64,000 nt of DNA from Bathymodiolus brooksi. Its lineage: Eukaryota; Mollusca; Bivalvia; Mytilida; Modiolidae. This document shows positions 27,601 to 33,854 of the stretch, piece after piece (position 1 is the stretch's first letter; the number at the start of each line of letters is the position of its first letter). Below the pieces are notes generated by a model that made no database searches, had not been told where the DNA came from, and saw only the letters and a list, made by a program, of their open reading frames with translations. The stretch is taken from positions 110,983,534 to 111,047,533 of the forward strand of contig OY804580.1 of NCBI GenBank assembly GCA_963680875.1, given 5' to 3'. Both the position numbers and the translations under genes were made by a program.

Positions 27601-30600
27601 GGGAAAAATGTTTCAAAATGCTTCTTCTCTGAAACCACTTGGACAGTTGAAACCAAACTGCCCAGGAATGATCATTGGAAGGTCCTCTACAAATTTTCTG
27701 TTTTTTATGCCGGTCGGAAATCCAAGATGGCCGCCACCGCAATACATAGATTAACATTGGACCCTATGGGAAAATGTTCAAATGCCTTCTTCTCAGAAAC
27801 TACAAATATTATTAAAGCCAAACTGTACATGAATGTTCATTGGATGGTCCTCTACAATCTTAAGGTTTTTTGTTCCGATATGAAATTCAAAATGGCGGCT
27901 ACGGCAGGACTTAGTTTAACATTGGACCCTATGGGAAAAATGTTTCAAAATGCTTCTTCTCTGAAACCACTTGGACAGTTGAAACCAAACTGCCCAGGAA
28001 TGATCATTGGAAGGTCCTGTTTTTTATGCCGATCGGAAATCCAAGATGGCTGCCACCACAGGTCATAGTATTAACACAGAACCATATGGGGAAAATACAG
28101 AAATATATTCTTCTCTGAAGCTATTGCACTGATTGAACCTAAACTGTGCATCAACCATTGGAAGGTCCTTTACAAACTTTGTGTTTTTTATGTTGATCGT
28201 AATTCCAAGATGACGCAGGACATAGTTTTTACATAGGACCAATTGGTTTTTTTTATTACCAGGTGAACGATACAGGCTTTTGAGAGCCTCTGGTTATAGT
28301 TTGTAGTATCGCAATCTTGCTTATCCACTTTTAGTATATAGCTAAAATGTTATCTCTGTCTTAAAGTTCAAAGGTTAAAGACTGCCTCTGTGCTGTGATA
28401 GTTAGCGTTTCGCTTCAAGTGCGGTAGATCTTCGGTTTGATCAATGGTCAACTCAAACCTATGACTATTAAATTTGCATATGTTGCTTCTCTGCTGACCA
28501 AACAGTATGAAGGAGTAAGTTCAAAAACTAGTTGGCTTGGAGTCAGTATAATGTGTCTAAGTGGAGCAACATGTCAATATGTGGACTGTTGTTTCAATGA
28601 GCTAGTACTATACATATCCAACTCCTCATGTTGTTCTAGTACAAAGCAGATAGCATAATCATCTCATCATAAAAGTAACTAGTTCATATGCCATGATATA
28701 GCTAAAACATTTCTCTCTTGTTTTAAACAATTACTTACTCACTCATATACAGTTCAGATGTAAACCATTTGTATTTGTTTATATAGGTCAGATTCTTCAT
28801 GCAGCAAAATTAGTATTGTCATTATATTATAATATTACATTTTATTGATATTACAACAATTATCTCCCTTTTTTTCAATAATTCACAATATATTGGTTAC
28901 AATTCTTGAGATTTGTGATCCCTTTCAGGAAACACCTTTTACCTCATGAAAATGACTGAACTTCTTCCAGTCTGTGAACTATTGACAGGGTAGTTTGTGA
29001 GCATTTACTATTTTATATCTCACCTAGCATTCAATCTTGTAATCACAATATAGAGATATCAGTAGAACCTGATTGTCTACTGATATACATGTACCTACAC
29101 AATACTAAGATAACAAACCAAATCAACCCCATGAGACACATTAATAAGTTATCTCCCTTTATATATTTTTTTTATCTCCCTTGTTCAGGTTGGTGACATG
29201 CTAATATTTTTCACTTCTCAATTACTTCAATTGTGCAAGAAAAAAAAAGAAAAAAGAAACTATGTAAATATTTACAATGTACAGAAATAAATTGATATAC
29301 TTACATTTAAAGGGAACACCACCTCCACCATGGGAGTATGGTCCATTTATGTGATGGGTAAGACAGGCATGTCTGTCTTGATCCTGCATTTTCTTTCAGT
29401 TAATTAACATAGACTAGTTGTATTACATGACTAATATAGTTTATTGTATGTTGATTTTGTTGTTATGGAAACTAGATCTATTTATCATATTGAATTTTCA
29501 AAATGTGTATGACAAATGTTAGTTTGTGTTCTGGAAAACATGTAAGATTAACTATGGTAGTGTTTATTCCAGTAATTAAATCCTTTAATTCTACTTCATA
29601 CCGACCAATAAAACTGACCGCCACAATAAAACTGAAATATTGTTGAAAGTCGCATTACCCACCATAACTCATCCTACTTCATACCTATCAAGTGATGTTT
29701 TACAGACGGTCATTCATTTAGTTAACCATTCATATAGACAACATAAACAAATTCTCAGAATAAATCTTTGCATTTTGTTTATTATTACAGTGGAACCTGT
29801 CTAATCCGACACACCAAGGGACCAGGGAAATGTGTCGGATTATACAGGATGTCGGAATACTCAAGTTTTATTTATGTTAACAGAACTACTTTGGGACCAT
29901 AGATTTTTGTCGGATGTCACAGGATGTCGGAAAACTCAGGTGTCGGATTGCACAAGTTCCACTGTATGAACATTCTTTTCATACATGATGAAACTGCAGT
30001 TGGTGTATGTTGCTTCTCCGCTAAGCATGCAGCATTAAGGAGTAAGAACAAAGACTGGTTGGCTCGAAATCAGGATAATGTGTCTGAGTAAGGCGACATG
30101 TCTATCTGTGGACTGTTGTTTCAGTGAGCTAGCACTATAAAAAATCTAACTTAGTGTGTTGGTCTAGTGAAAAACGGATCTCATCATCATTTCATTGAAA
30201 CTGAACTTGTTCTCGCCATGATATAGCTGAAAAATTGCTGAGTTGGCATTAAGCAACAATAACTCACTCATAAATAAATAATGAAATTAAGAATTAAAGA
30301 TTTGATCCTTAACTTCAAACCTGGTATCAGTTTCAGAAACGATTGTCTTTCATTTTAATTAATTTATGAATTTGCTTTTTACCATAATGAAGGGAGTACA
30401 AATATTAGTTATAGTATTTTAAATGTAGCCATTTTCTGCAATATTTTCAACAAAGTGTGCTTACTGTTTAAAATCATATCCTCAGCATTGTTATTAGACA
30501 CAGAATGACTGTTTAAAATCATATCCTCTGCATTGTTATTAGACACAGAATGACTGTTTAAAATCATATCCTCTGCATTCTTATTAAACACAGAATGACT

Positions 30601-33600
30601 GTTTAAAATCATATCCTCTGCATTGTTATTAGACACAGAATGACTGTTTAAAATCATATCCTCTGCATTGTTATTAGACACAGAATGACTGTTTAAAATC
30701 ATATCCTCTGCATTGTTATTAGACACAGAATGACTGTTTAAAATCATATCCTCTGCATTGTTATTAGACATAGAATGACAGTTTAAAATCATATCCTCTG
30801 CATTGTTATTAGACACAGAATGACTGTTTAAAATCATATCCTCTGCATTGTTATTAGACATAGAATGACTTTAAAATCATATCCTCTGCATTGTTATTAG
30901 ACACAAAATGACTGTTTAAAATCGTATCCTCTGCATTGTTATTAGACACAGAATGACTGTTTAAAATCATATCCTCTGCATTGTTATTAGACACAGAATG
31001 ACTGTTTAAAATCATATCCTCTGCATTGTTATTAGACACAGAATGACTGTTTAAAATCATATCCTCTGCACTGTTATTAGACACAGAATGACTTTAAAAT
31101 CATATCCTCTGCATTGTTATTAGACACAGAATGACTGTTTAAAATCATATCCTCTGCATTGTTATTAGACATAGAATGACTTTAAAATCATATCCTCTGC
31201 ATTGTTATTAGACACAGAATGACTGTTTAAAATCGTATCCTCTGCATTGTTATTAGACACAGAATGACTGTTTAAAATCATATCCTCTGCATTGTTATTA
31301 GACACAGAATGACTGTTTAAAATCATATCCTCTGCATTGTTATTAGACACAGAATGACTGTTTAAAATCATATCCTCTGCATTGTTATTAGACACAGAAT
31401 GACTGTTTAAAATCATATCCTCTGCATTGTTATTAGACACAGAATGACTGTTTAAAATCATATCCTCTGCATTGTTATTAGACACAGAATGACTGTTTAA
31501 AATCATATCATCTGCATTGTTATTAGACACAGAATGACTGTTTAAAATCATATCCTCTGCATTGTTATTAGACACAGAATGACTGTTTAAAATCATATCC
31601 TCTGCATTGTTATTAGACACAGAATGACTGTTTAAAATCATATCATCTGCATTGTTATTAGACACAGAATGACTGTTTAAAATCATATCCTCTGCATTGT
31701 TATTAGACATAGAATGACTTTAAAATCATATCCTCTGCATTGTTATTAGACACAGAATGACTGTTTAAAATCATATCATCTGCATTGTTATTAGACACAG
31801 AATGACTGTTTAAAATCATATCCTCTGCATTGTTATTAGACACAGAATGACTGTTTAAAATCATATCCTCTGCATTGTTATTAGACACAGAATGACTGTT
31901 TAAAATCATATCATCTGCATTGTTATTAGACACAGAATGACTGTTTAAAATCATATCCTCTGCATTGTTATTAGACATAGAATGACTGTTTAAAATCATA
32001 TCCTCTGCATTGTTATTAGACACAGAATGACTGTTTAAAATCATATCCTCTGCATTGTTATTAGACATAGAATGACTTTAAAATCATATCCTCTGCATTG
32101 TTATTAGACACAGAATGACTGTTTACTAATGTTTCCATCATCGGTTACTTTACAAAATTATGCAAGTTTAATATTATGCAGAAAAATATGTACCCGGTAA
32201 TTGATATGTGTTTTATGGTAATAGATAAAATAAAAAGGAAATTTGGAATCATTTTTCCTTTAGCATTTAACTATTGTCCTGGCTAAGTTTGTACATATAT
32301 GAGGGGGAGGTGGGGGTTTTGACCTATGCATATATCAAATCTTGTTTCTTGTATGGAAGCTATATGTGGTTCAATTGTTCAAAAATGGTTATTTTTTTGT
32401 CAAGAATTTGAAAATTTATACTCCAAGCAAATGTAGCAGAAGAGGTGAAAATGTTCTTGTTTGTGCAGTAGTGAAATAGTTCCTAAACAGATTGAAACAA
32501 ACTTTAGACACAAGCTACATATGGACAATATAACAGTTGATTATTTAAAAGAATTTTTCTTTAAAAAAAAACCATTTTAATTATATATGGCTACTCTGCT
32601 TGTGAATTTCTGCTGTTTTTATGTTTATTGTTTCATTATGTTTTTATTTAGTGTTTTAATCAAATCTTGCATGTTATTGTTAAAAAAACAAGCTAATATT
32701 TAGTATTAATAGATGACAAGCATCAAGTCATCAGTATAGACGGTCTGTTATATTTTCTGAATCGTATACAGTCTATAAGTTATATTTTCTTTAATAGATG
32801 TATTATGGCAAAAGCAGCATTTTAAATGACCTAGAGTTTACAAATACAGTAGGAAAAAGAAAAGTTTGAAGATTTGCCCTCGTATATCCGTATTTGCCGC
32901 CGAATTCAATTTCTGGTATCTGTGCAGTGGTCTCAAAGATTATATGTCAAAGTACAAGGAAAGATGGTGCATAAAGATATGCAAAAAATCATATTTCAAT
33001 CAAATTAACACATTTCAAAATAATGGAAAAAAAGTTTAAATAACTTGAAACATAATAATTAGCTCAAATGAAAACGTCGTGTTGAATAGGAATTTCCATT
33101 CATATGTCAACGTCTTGGGTAGATTTTACAAACACTTTCTAATGTCATTGTACAAATCGACATTTTTTTATATCTTTTTGAAACCAGACTCGAAACAAAA
33201 TATATTTACAGGTTGAACAAAGGCAACTCTATTAAAGATTTATTTTCGCAATTTATCAGTACAAAGATCTTTTCTGCAATATAAAAGTCAATGCATGAAA
33301 AAAGTCAATGTGAAATATGTGATAAATAGATTATGACATGAAATTTTCCATATTGGCCCTGATATCAGCCCTCCAGCTACGCTATCGGGCTTGATATGGG
33401 AGTCTCAGGCTGATACCAGGGCCAATATGGAAAATGTCATGTAATAATCTCTTAATATTACAAGTGAAATACAGCTTCTTATGTTAAACCACAAACTGAT
33501 TCCTTTTTAAGTATGATAGCTTTCTCAAAACTTATAACACTTAGCAAAAAGTAAATCAACTATATTATTTCATTGATTAGAAATCATACTGATCTTTCAT

Positions 33601-33854
33601 TATAAGAAAAGTTTGAAGATGACCAGACTGTACATGGTTAATCAGACAATTTATTACCAACTAAATCATTCTAGGCCTCAGGTTTATTAGTTCATTTTAC
33701 AGCCTTAGCATACAAGTGTATAGCACTGTACTAGTAATATACAATGTATTTCAATTGTATTTCAGACAGATAAAGAAAATGGTTTTAGACTAATAATGTA
33801 TGTATATCACATGATCATTTATTTTATACTTTCTTTTTTCAGATGAAGAAGTAA
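595..33854 (+). CDS. HIP1: HIP1/HIP1R (Sla2)-like endocytic adaptor, C-terminal half, 15 exons
   Basis: Clathrin-coat and actin-linking adaptor family. Family knowledge: the N-terminal ANTH domain binds phosphoinositides, the central coiled coil binds clathrin light chain, and the C-terminal I/LWEQ (THATCH) module binds F-actin. Only the end of the coiled coil and the whole THATCH module are in the window. Exons: 597-659, 1103-1265, 1866-1955, 3824-3910, 4542-4649, 5625-5690, 16767-16945, 17707-17796, 19966-20028, 20357-20457, 23438-23667, 24244-24305, 24843-24956, 25849-25884, 33843-33854. Joined they give 1,464 nt, 487 codons plus stop, with matching phases and GT-AG borders. Diagnostic blocks are [45 protein letters not shown] and [13 protein letters not shown], in the order known for HIP1. 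Invertebrates usually have one HIP1/HIP1R gene, so I cannot assign it to one vertebrate paralogue. The 5' part lies left of the window. Several exon borders are tandemly duplicated (see repeat entries). Confidence 0.93.
1103..1265 (+). CDS. HIP1: HIP1 exon b (coiled coil)
   Basis: Acceptor ATGTTGTAG, donor TTGG|GTAAGT, phase 0 in and 1 out. It encodes 54 residues rich in E, K, Q and L with heptad spacing (for example [19 protein letters not shown]), as expected at the end of the HIP1 central coiled coil. Confidence 0.88.
1801..1865 (+). repeat. 61-bp duplication of a 3' splice site
   Basis: The string TATTGACAGGTACATCA occurs at about 1796-1812 and again at 1858-1874, 61 bp apart. The second copy is the border of exon c. 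The first is followed by diverged sequence (GTCCAAG instead of ATACAGG), so it is a decoy acceptor with about 8 bases of exon. Confidence 0.7.
1866..1955 (+). CDS. HIP1: HIP1 exon c
   Basis: Acceptor TTTATTGACAG, donor GCAG|GTTTGT, phase 1 to 1. It encodes [20 protein letters not shown] and following residues, matching the segment in HIP1 that links the coiled coil to the THATCH region. The donor is weaker than the neighbouring ones. A partial copy of the acceptor and exon start lies 61 bp upstream. Confidence 0.9.
2041..2720. repeat. Direct segmental duplication flanking an intron segment
   Basis: The stretch from about 2040 to 2165 (GAAGACCCTACTGTGACTGA, then GTTCCTTCACTTT, then CCCATATCC-like sequence) recurs diverged at about 2606-2715. 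Between them is AT-rich sequence without recognised content. The right copy runs straight into the 46-bp array and appears to have seeded it. Confidence 0.65.
2668..3687. repeat. 46-bp minisatellite, about 22 copies
   Basis: The unit joins TATAAAGTAGTCTGTCATG, TTCATTTACGCCCATATC and CTTCCTCAC, giving an exact 46-bp period (for example 2719 to 2765). Variants: TTACGCCC/TTATGCCC, CCTTCC/CCTTTC, GTAGTC/GTCGTC. It lies in the HIP1 intron between exons c and d. It has no splice-site edge and no conserved frame. Confidence 0.97.
3824..3910 (+). CDS. HIP1: HIP1 exon d
   Basis: Acceptor TTTTTATTTCAG, donor ATCAG|GTAACA, phase 1 to 1. It encodes [20 protein letters not shown] and GKYTSDKS, amphipathic helical sequence at the start of the region upstream of the THATCH core. 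Confidence 0.9.
4125..4197 (+). mobile_element. SINE 3' tail fragment
   Basis: CTACAGCTGAAATACTTC, then AAGTTGGCATTAAACACCAA and repeated TCAA. The same tail closes the tRNA-headed SINE copies at 28.4, 30.2 and 43.9 kb, ending in a short simple repeat as SINE tails do. The 5' part is absent. Confidence 0.6.
4370..4541 (+). repeat. 43-bp tandem repeat of a 3' splice site, 4 copies
   Basis: Acceptor-like positions at 4412, 4455, 4498 and 4541 are spaced exactly 43 bp. Each unit has a T-rich tract, then TTTACAGAATTAGCCAATC and the first ~20 bases of exon e. In the second copy ACAG is mutated to ACAA; the others keep AG. Only the last continues into the full exon. Using the 4498 site would add 43 nt and shift the frame into a stop. 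Confidence 0.95.
4542..4649 (+). CDS. HIP1: HIP1 exon e
   Basis: Acceptor TTTTATTTACAG, donor GGAAG|GTAAAT, phase 1 to 1. It encodes [20 protein letters not shown] followed by [15 protein letters not shown], matching the HIP1 helical segment with an HG..TT motif. Preceded by three extra copies of its own acceptor. Confidence 0.93.
4735..4995. mobile_element. Dispersed repeat family B, interrupted copy
   Basis: Contains TGTTTGTTTTGTTGATATTG and, after ~135 bases of other sequence, GTGGAATTGTTCTCCATCAC and AAACTTTCTTTTCATAATAA. The same pieces sit together at 15,820-15,900, at 48,490-48,560 and on the opposite strand at about 42,960-43,120. The copy here seems split by an insertion. Class unknown. 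Confidence 0.55.
4996..5624. other. HIP1 intron, nothing recognised
   Basis: AT-rich intron between exons e and f. No conserved coding block, no inverted repeat and no tandem structure noticed until the acceptor at 5623-5624. Confidence 0.6.
5625..5690 (+). CDS. HIP1: HIP1 exon f, source of the 76-bp array
   Basis: Acceptor TTTTTAATATAG, donor AAAAAG|GTAAGA, phase 1 to 1. It encodes [21 protein letters not shown]. The family has a similar SLTEACKQCG-type helix here followed by a short linker. Its last ~24 bases plus donor and the first 52 bases of intron form the unit of the 10-kb array that follows immediately. Confidence 0.9.
5691..15772 (+). repeat. 76-bp array carrying exon end and 5' splice site, about 132 copies
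   Basis: The period is exactly 76 bp (5691 to 5767 and onward). The unit has GTAAGATTTATAC, then AGAGTTACTAAATACTC, ACAATTACTCTAAATACTG, TCC, then AGGTGCTAGACACGTTAG and AAAAAG. The last part copies the 3' end of exon f, so nearly every unit carries AAAAAG|GTAAGA, a near-consensus 5' splice site. Variants: TACAGA/TACTGA/TGCAGA, CACAATT/CCTAATT/CCGAATT, CGTTAG/CATTAG and GTAAG/GTCAG. Blocks of 21-22 units recur as higher-order repeats. It ends abruptly at 15,772, where family B sequence starts. Confidence 0.98.
15773..15915. mobile_element. Dispersed repeat family B copy
   Basis: CCCAAGCCAGGACCTGCATT, then a gap and GTTTGTTTTGTTGATATTGG and AAACTTTCTTTTCATAATAA. It closely resembles 48,420-48,570 and is related to 4,735-4,995 and to 42,960-43,120 on the other strand. 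No protein-coding part was seen. Confidence 0.6.
15955..16290. repeat. Direct repeat with CGTCCGTCCGGATATA units
   Basis: Two copies about 185 bp apart (15,967-16,100 and 16,147-16,265) share TTCGTCCGTCCGGATATA, TACATGGTTTGTC, GTTTTGGAGCTACAGCTTTA and GGAGGTGTGCATGT. They look like a degenerate transposon or a tandem pair inside a dispersed repeat. Confidence 0.7.
16291..16766. other. HIP1 intron end, nothing recognised
   Basis: AT-rich sequence with a G-rich tract near 16,520 (GGGAGGGGGGAGGGGGG). It has no coding blocks before exon g. Confidence 0.5.
16767..16945 (+). CDS. HIP1: HIP1 exon g (THATCH region)
   Basis: Acceptor TTTTCTACAAG, donor TAGCT|GTAAGT, phase 1 to 0. It encodes [40 protein letters not shown] and [19 protein letters not shown]. 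The LGDLVDNEM block followed by an alanine-rich helix is a strong HIP1/HIP1R/Sla2 signature just ahead of the actin-binding core. Confidence 0.95.
16946..17706. other. HIP1 intron, little recognised
   Basis: A short motif GGAAAGCCAAATAATTTAAA at about 17,261-17,280 recurs at 25,452-25,471 in another HIP1 intron with partial flanking similarity, suggesting a dispersed repeat. The phrase GGTTACCCAT also repeats near 17,388 and 17,437. Otherwise featureless. Confidence 0.45.
17707..17796 (+). CDS. HIP1: HIP1 exon h
   Basis: Acceptor TAATTTTTTAG, donor TGCAT|GTAAGT, phase 0 to 0. It encodes [20 protein letters not shown] followed by [10 protein letters not shown], matching the family pattern TGVKLEVNERIL..CTSLM. 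Confidence 0.95.
17872..18145 (+). mobile_element. SINE-like family A copy
   Basis: Begins near CACGATCGTATGGTAGTTG, has GAGTTCAAACCCCATTCATG (B-box-like), then GTCATTGACTTGTGTCAGG, AAAACTGACCGCCACAATAT, and ends near GTGGCGTTAAGCACCATAAA. At least six near-full copies and several fragments of this ~250-bp family occur in the window on both strands, with no protein-coding capacity. Confidence 0.85.
18227..19450. mobile_element. Element with 16-bp perfect and longer diverged inverted termini
   Basis: TGTGTTAGCGGTAGAC near 18,229 is the exact reverse complement of GTCTACCGCTAACACA near 19,431. Inward from these, weaker inverted similarity continues (AGCCACTGTGGC-type motifs). The element is about 1.2 kb, has no clear transposase and contains another MITE nested at 18,548-19,030. 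The target-site duplication was not obvious. Confidence 0.55.
18548..19030. mobile_element. MITE with ~55-bp GGGCGAACGGACCC terminal inverted repeats
   Basis: The left arm at about 18,548-18,602 reads GTTCACCCTGGGTTCATTCG then CCCTAAAAGTGGGTCCGTTC. The right arm, 18,975-19,030, is its inverse (GGACCCACTTTTTAGGGCGA then ACGGACCCAGGGCGAACG). The interior is ~370 bp and AT-rich without coding sequence. Non-autonomous DNA transposon. Confidence 0.8.
19925..19965 (+). repeat. 39-bp duplication of a 3' splice site
   Basis: TACAGGCTATTAGGATACTT followed by ATAG occurs at 19,922-19,945 and again at 19,961-19,984, 39 bp apart. The second is the border of exon i. The upstream copy is an intact decoy acceptor. 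Splicing to it would insert 13 codons including an in-frame TAA. Confidence 0.95.
19966..20028 (+). CDS. HIP1: HIP1 exon i
   Basis: Acceptor TATTAATTACAG, donor GGAAGG|GTAAGT, phase 0 to 0, 21 codons. It encodes [20 protein letters not shown] plus R, equivalent to the family's AI.VLI..S.DLQREIV...R helix. Confidence 0.95.
20357..20457 (+). CDS. HIP1: HIP1 exon j (I/LWEQ block)
   Basis: Acceptor GATATATTCACAG, donor TTGAT|GTAAGT, phase 0 to 2. It encodes [20 protein letters not shown] followed by [25 protein letters not shown] and AVGWGAT are hallmark I/LWEQ residues of the actin-binding core. Confidence 0.97.
20600..21870. mobile_element. Dispersed element with ~165-175 bp internal tandem repeats
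   Basis: Five diverged copies at roughly 21,000, 21,170, 21,335, 21,500 and 21,670 share CCATATTCCTTCATGCACAT, CTGCAGGTAGTGTA, ACTGTGTAAAGTTTCATAAA and GGAGTTGCGCTTACAAGG. The block ends in a CCCCCC...GGGGGG hairpin-like TATACCCCCCCC / GGGGGGTATA pair at about 21,833-21,866. The copies contain no convincing protein. The class is unknown. Confidence 0.7.
22028..22280 (+). mobile_element. SINE-like family A copy
   Basis: GACCGTCGTGATCGTATGGT, TTGGATTTACAACTACCTAT, then GTTTGTCAGTGACTTGCGGC, AAAACTGACTGCCACGATAT and TTGTTGAAAGTGACATTAAA. It has the same order and polarity as the copy at 17,872-18,145. Confidence 0.85.
22290..23140. other. HIP1 intron, no gene supported
   Basis: AT-rich, with a less AT-rich island near 22,570-22,670 containing GGAGGCGGGGTTTTGTCAG and ATGGCGGCTTGGGTTCCC followed after ten codons by a stop. 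It resembles a captured promoter or first-exon fragment, but no continuation was found. Confidence 0.3.
23145..23306. mobile_element. Palindromic foldback MITE
   Basis: An almost complete inverted repeat centred near 23,228: TTTATTGATGTATAACCTGG on the left pairs with CCAGGTTATACATCAATAAA on the right, with AAAAGTCCTTCGGACTTTTA at the centre. Ends read TATAAGGATTAAACAC / GTGTTTATTCCTATA. A transcript would form a ~70-bp stem. It sits ~130 bp upstream of HIP1 exon k. Confidence 0.85.
23438..23667 (+). CDS. HIP1: HIP1 exon k (THATCH core)
   Basis: Acceptor TTATTTGTAG, donor GAACAAA|GTGAGA, phase 2 to 1. It encodes [40 protein letters not shown] and [20 protein letters not shown] among others. 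[20 protein letters not shown] and KVKADR are the most conserved I/LWEQ blocks; this is the strongest family match in the window. Confidence 0.98.
23683..23900. mobile_element. Dispersed repeat family C copy (short)
   Basis: TAGCTCATTTGACCAAGGTC, ATGTGAGCTTTTGCCATCAC, then ACCACTGAGCCAAATTTAAC, GGATGGTCCTTTC and near the end ACCAGGTGAGCTAC and GCCTCTAGG. The starts and ends match those of the larger copy at 27,045-28,300. The class is unknown. Confidence 0.65.
24244..24305 (+). CDS. HIP1: HIP1 exon l
   Basis: Acceptor GTATTTCCAG, donor CACAG|GTATGA, phase 1 to 0. It encodes [20 protein letters not shown] plus Q (first residue split), equivalent to the family's MDFS..TL.Q.KR.EMDSQ. Confidence 0.95.
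24329..24599. mobile_element. Pogo/Tigger-like MITE candidate
   Basis: It starts CAGTAGTCTCCCTTTTATA and ends TTAGAGAGGGATTGCTG, flanked on both sides by TA (24,327-24,328 and 24,600-24,601). The interior repeats ACAAGAGGGATGGCC-like phrases. TA target duplication and CAGT...ACTG-like ends are typical of pogo/Tigger elements; the termini are imperfect inverses. Confidence 0.5.
24700..24775 (-). mobile_element. SINE-like family A fragment
   Basis: ACACTTTTAGGGATGACAGG, then CACTGATTGCATGGTAGATG and ACTACCATACAATCAGGACC: the inverted head of family A, truncated on the left. Confidence 0.6.
24843..24956 (+). CDS. HIP1: HIP1 exon m (C-terminal latch helix)
   Basis: Acceptor TTTCTATTTTTAG, donor ATCAG|GTATAT, phase 0 to 0. 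It encodes [38 protein letters not shown]. The family's VRVLELE..L..ER.KLGELRKKHY.LAG helix and W...E tail are preserved; this region mediates dimerisation in talin/HIP1R-type THATCH modules. Confidence 0.97.
24957..25848. other. HIP1 intron, nothing recognised
   Basis: AT-rich intron. GGAAAGCCAAATAATTTAAA at 25,452-25,471 recurs at about 17,261-17,280, the only dispersed-repeat sign seen. Confidence 0.5.
25849..25884 (+). CDS. HIP1: HIP1 exon n (36 nt)
   Basis: Acceptor TGATCACTGCAG, donor AGCCA|GTGAGT, phase 0 to 0. It encodes [12 protein letters not shown], an acidic/proline tail comparable in position to the poorly conserved HIP1 C-terminus. It is supported by phase and borders more than by homology. 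Confidence 0.7.
26235..26335. mobile_element. Partial relative of the 24.3-kb MITE
   Basis: ATAAAAGGAGTGGCCTTTGG, GGGAGTGGCCTTAATAGG and GGGGTACTATTGTA echo the interior and right terminus of 24,329-24,599. The left end is missing. Confidence 0.4.
26336..27040. other. HIP1 last intron, nothing recognised
   Basis: AT-rich, with no exon, repeat or inverted structure noticed. Confidence 0.5.
27045..28300. mobile_element. Dispersed repeat family C with internal tandem copies
   Basis: It starts AGTTCACCTGGACCAAAGGT and ends ACCAGGTGAACGATACAG with GCCTCTGGTTATAG, giving short inverted ends (AGTTCACCTGG / CCAGGTGAACG). Inside, ~165-bp units repeat (CTTCTTCTCTGAAACCACTT, GGTCCTCTACAAAGTTACTG, AATCCAAGATGGCCGCCA), and a two-unit block is duplicated 332 bp apart (27,397 and 27,729). 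Frames across it are open by chance but encode nothing recognised. Confidence 0.75.
28385..28748 (+). mobile_element. tRNA-derived SINE copy
   Basis: The head has GATAGTTAGCGTTTCGCTTC (A-box-like) and a degraded CTTCGGTTTGATC (B-box-like). The body has GTTGGCTTGGAGTCAGTATA, ATGTGTCTAAGTGGAGCAAC and GACTGTTGTTTCAATGAGCT; the tail has CCATGATATAGCTAAAAC and ends in ACTCACTCATA. It matches 43,510-43,905 along its length. Confidence 0.75.
28750..29590. other. HIP1 last intron, nothing recognised
   Basis: AT-rich non-coding sequence. TTATCTCCCTTT-type phrases recur near 28,860 and 29,150-29,180 without clear periodicity. Confidence 0.4.
29598..29675 (+). mobile_element. SINE-like family A tail fragment
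   Basis: ACCAATAAAACTGACCGCCA, then CAATAAAACTGAAATATTGT and TGAAAGTCGCATTACCCACC: only the 3' third of family A. Confidence 0.65.
29788..29964. mobile_element. Pogo/Tigger-like MITE, 177 bp
   Basis: Termini are CAGTGGAACCTGTCTAATCC and its inverse GGATTGCACAAGTTCCACTG, flanked by TA on both sides. CAGTGGAACC ends with a TA duplication are characteristic of pogo/Tigger-group DNA transposons. The interior repeats GTGTCGGATT-like motifs. No transposase. Confidence 0.8.
29990..30275 (+). mobile_element. tRNA-derived SINE copy, 5'-truncated
   Basis: Body and tail only: GACTGGTTGGCTCGAAATCA, GATAATGTGTCTGAGTAAGG, GACTGTTGTTTCAGTGAGCT, CCATGATATAGCTGAAAAAT and GTTGGCATTAAGCAACAATA. The tRNA-like head is missing. 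Confidence 0.75.
30463..32124. repeat. 45-bp minisatellite, about 37 copies
   Basis: The unit joins GTTTAAAATCATATCCTCTG and CATTGTTATTAGACACAGAATGACT (split here for length: CATTGTTATTAG, ACACAGAATGACT). It lies in the last HIP1 intron. Because 45 is divisible by three, the minus strand reads an open 15-residue repeat ([15 protein letters not shown]). At least five copies lack two bases (GACTTTAAAA for GACTGTTTAAAA), which shifts the frame, so a real protein is unlikely. Confidence 0.98.
32126..33325. other. HIP1 last intron, nothing recognised
   Basis: AT-rich sequence with no coding blocks or obvious repeats, apart from poly-A/T runs. Confidence 0.5.
33328..33450. mobile_element. Palindromic foldback MITE
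   Basis: AGATTATGACATGAAATTTT and CCATATTGGCCCTGATATCA on the left pair with GATACCAGGGCCAATATGG and AAAATGTCATGTAATAATCT on the right, around a short GC-richer loop (CTACGCTATCGGGC). Typical of short foldback elements. Confidence 0.8.
33843..33854 (+). CDS. HIP1: HIP1 terminal coding exon (MKK-stop)
   Basis: The acceptor ACTTTCTTTTTTCAG is the best polypyrimidine tract in this intron. Phase 0 gives ATG AAG AAG TAA. Only three codons remain after an almost 8-kb intron, and the basic KK end is plausible for this family. Support comes from splice strength and phase; a transcript is needed for proof. Confidence 0.65.
   Translation: MKK

Noticed and set aside
27395..28068. Plus-strand proteins of 113-119 codons
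   Set aside because: The two frames are copies of a 332-bp tandem block within dispersed repeat family C; they start and stop inconsistently and match no known domain.
30409..32068. Minus-strand frames with a repeated 15-residue protein ([15 protein letters not shown])
   Set aside because: The period of 45 bp keeps a frame open without selection. Two-base deletions in several units break it, no flanking coding sequence exists, and it lies in a HIP1 intron.
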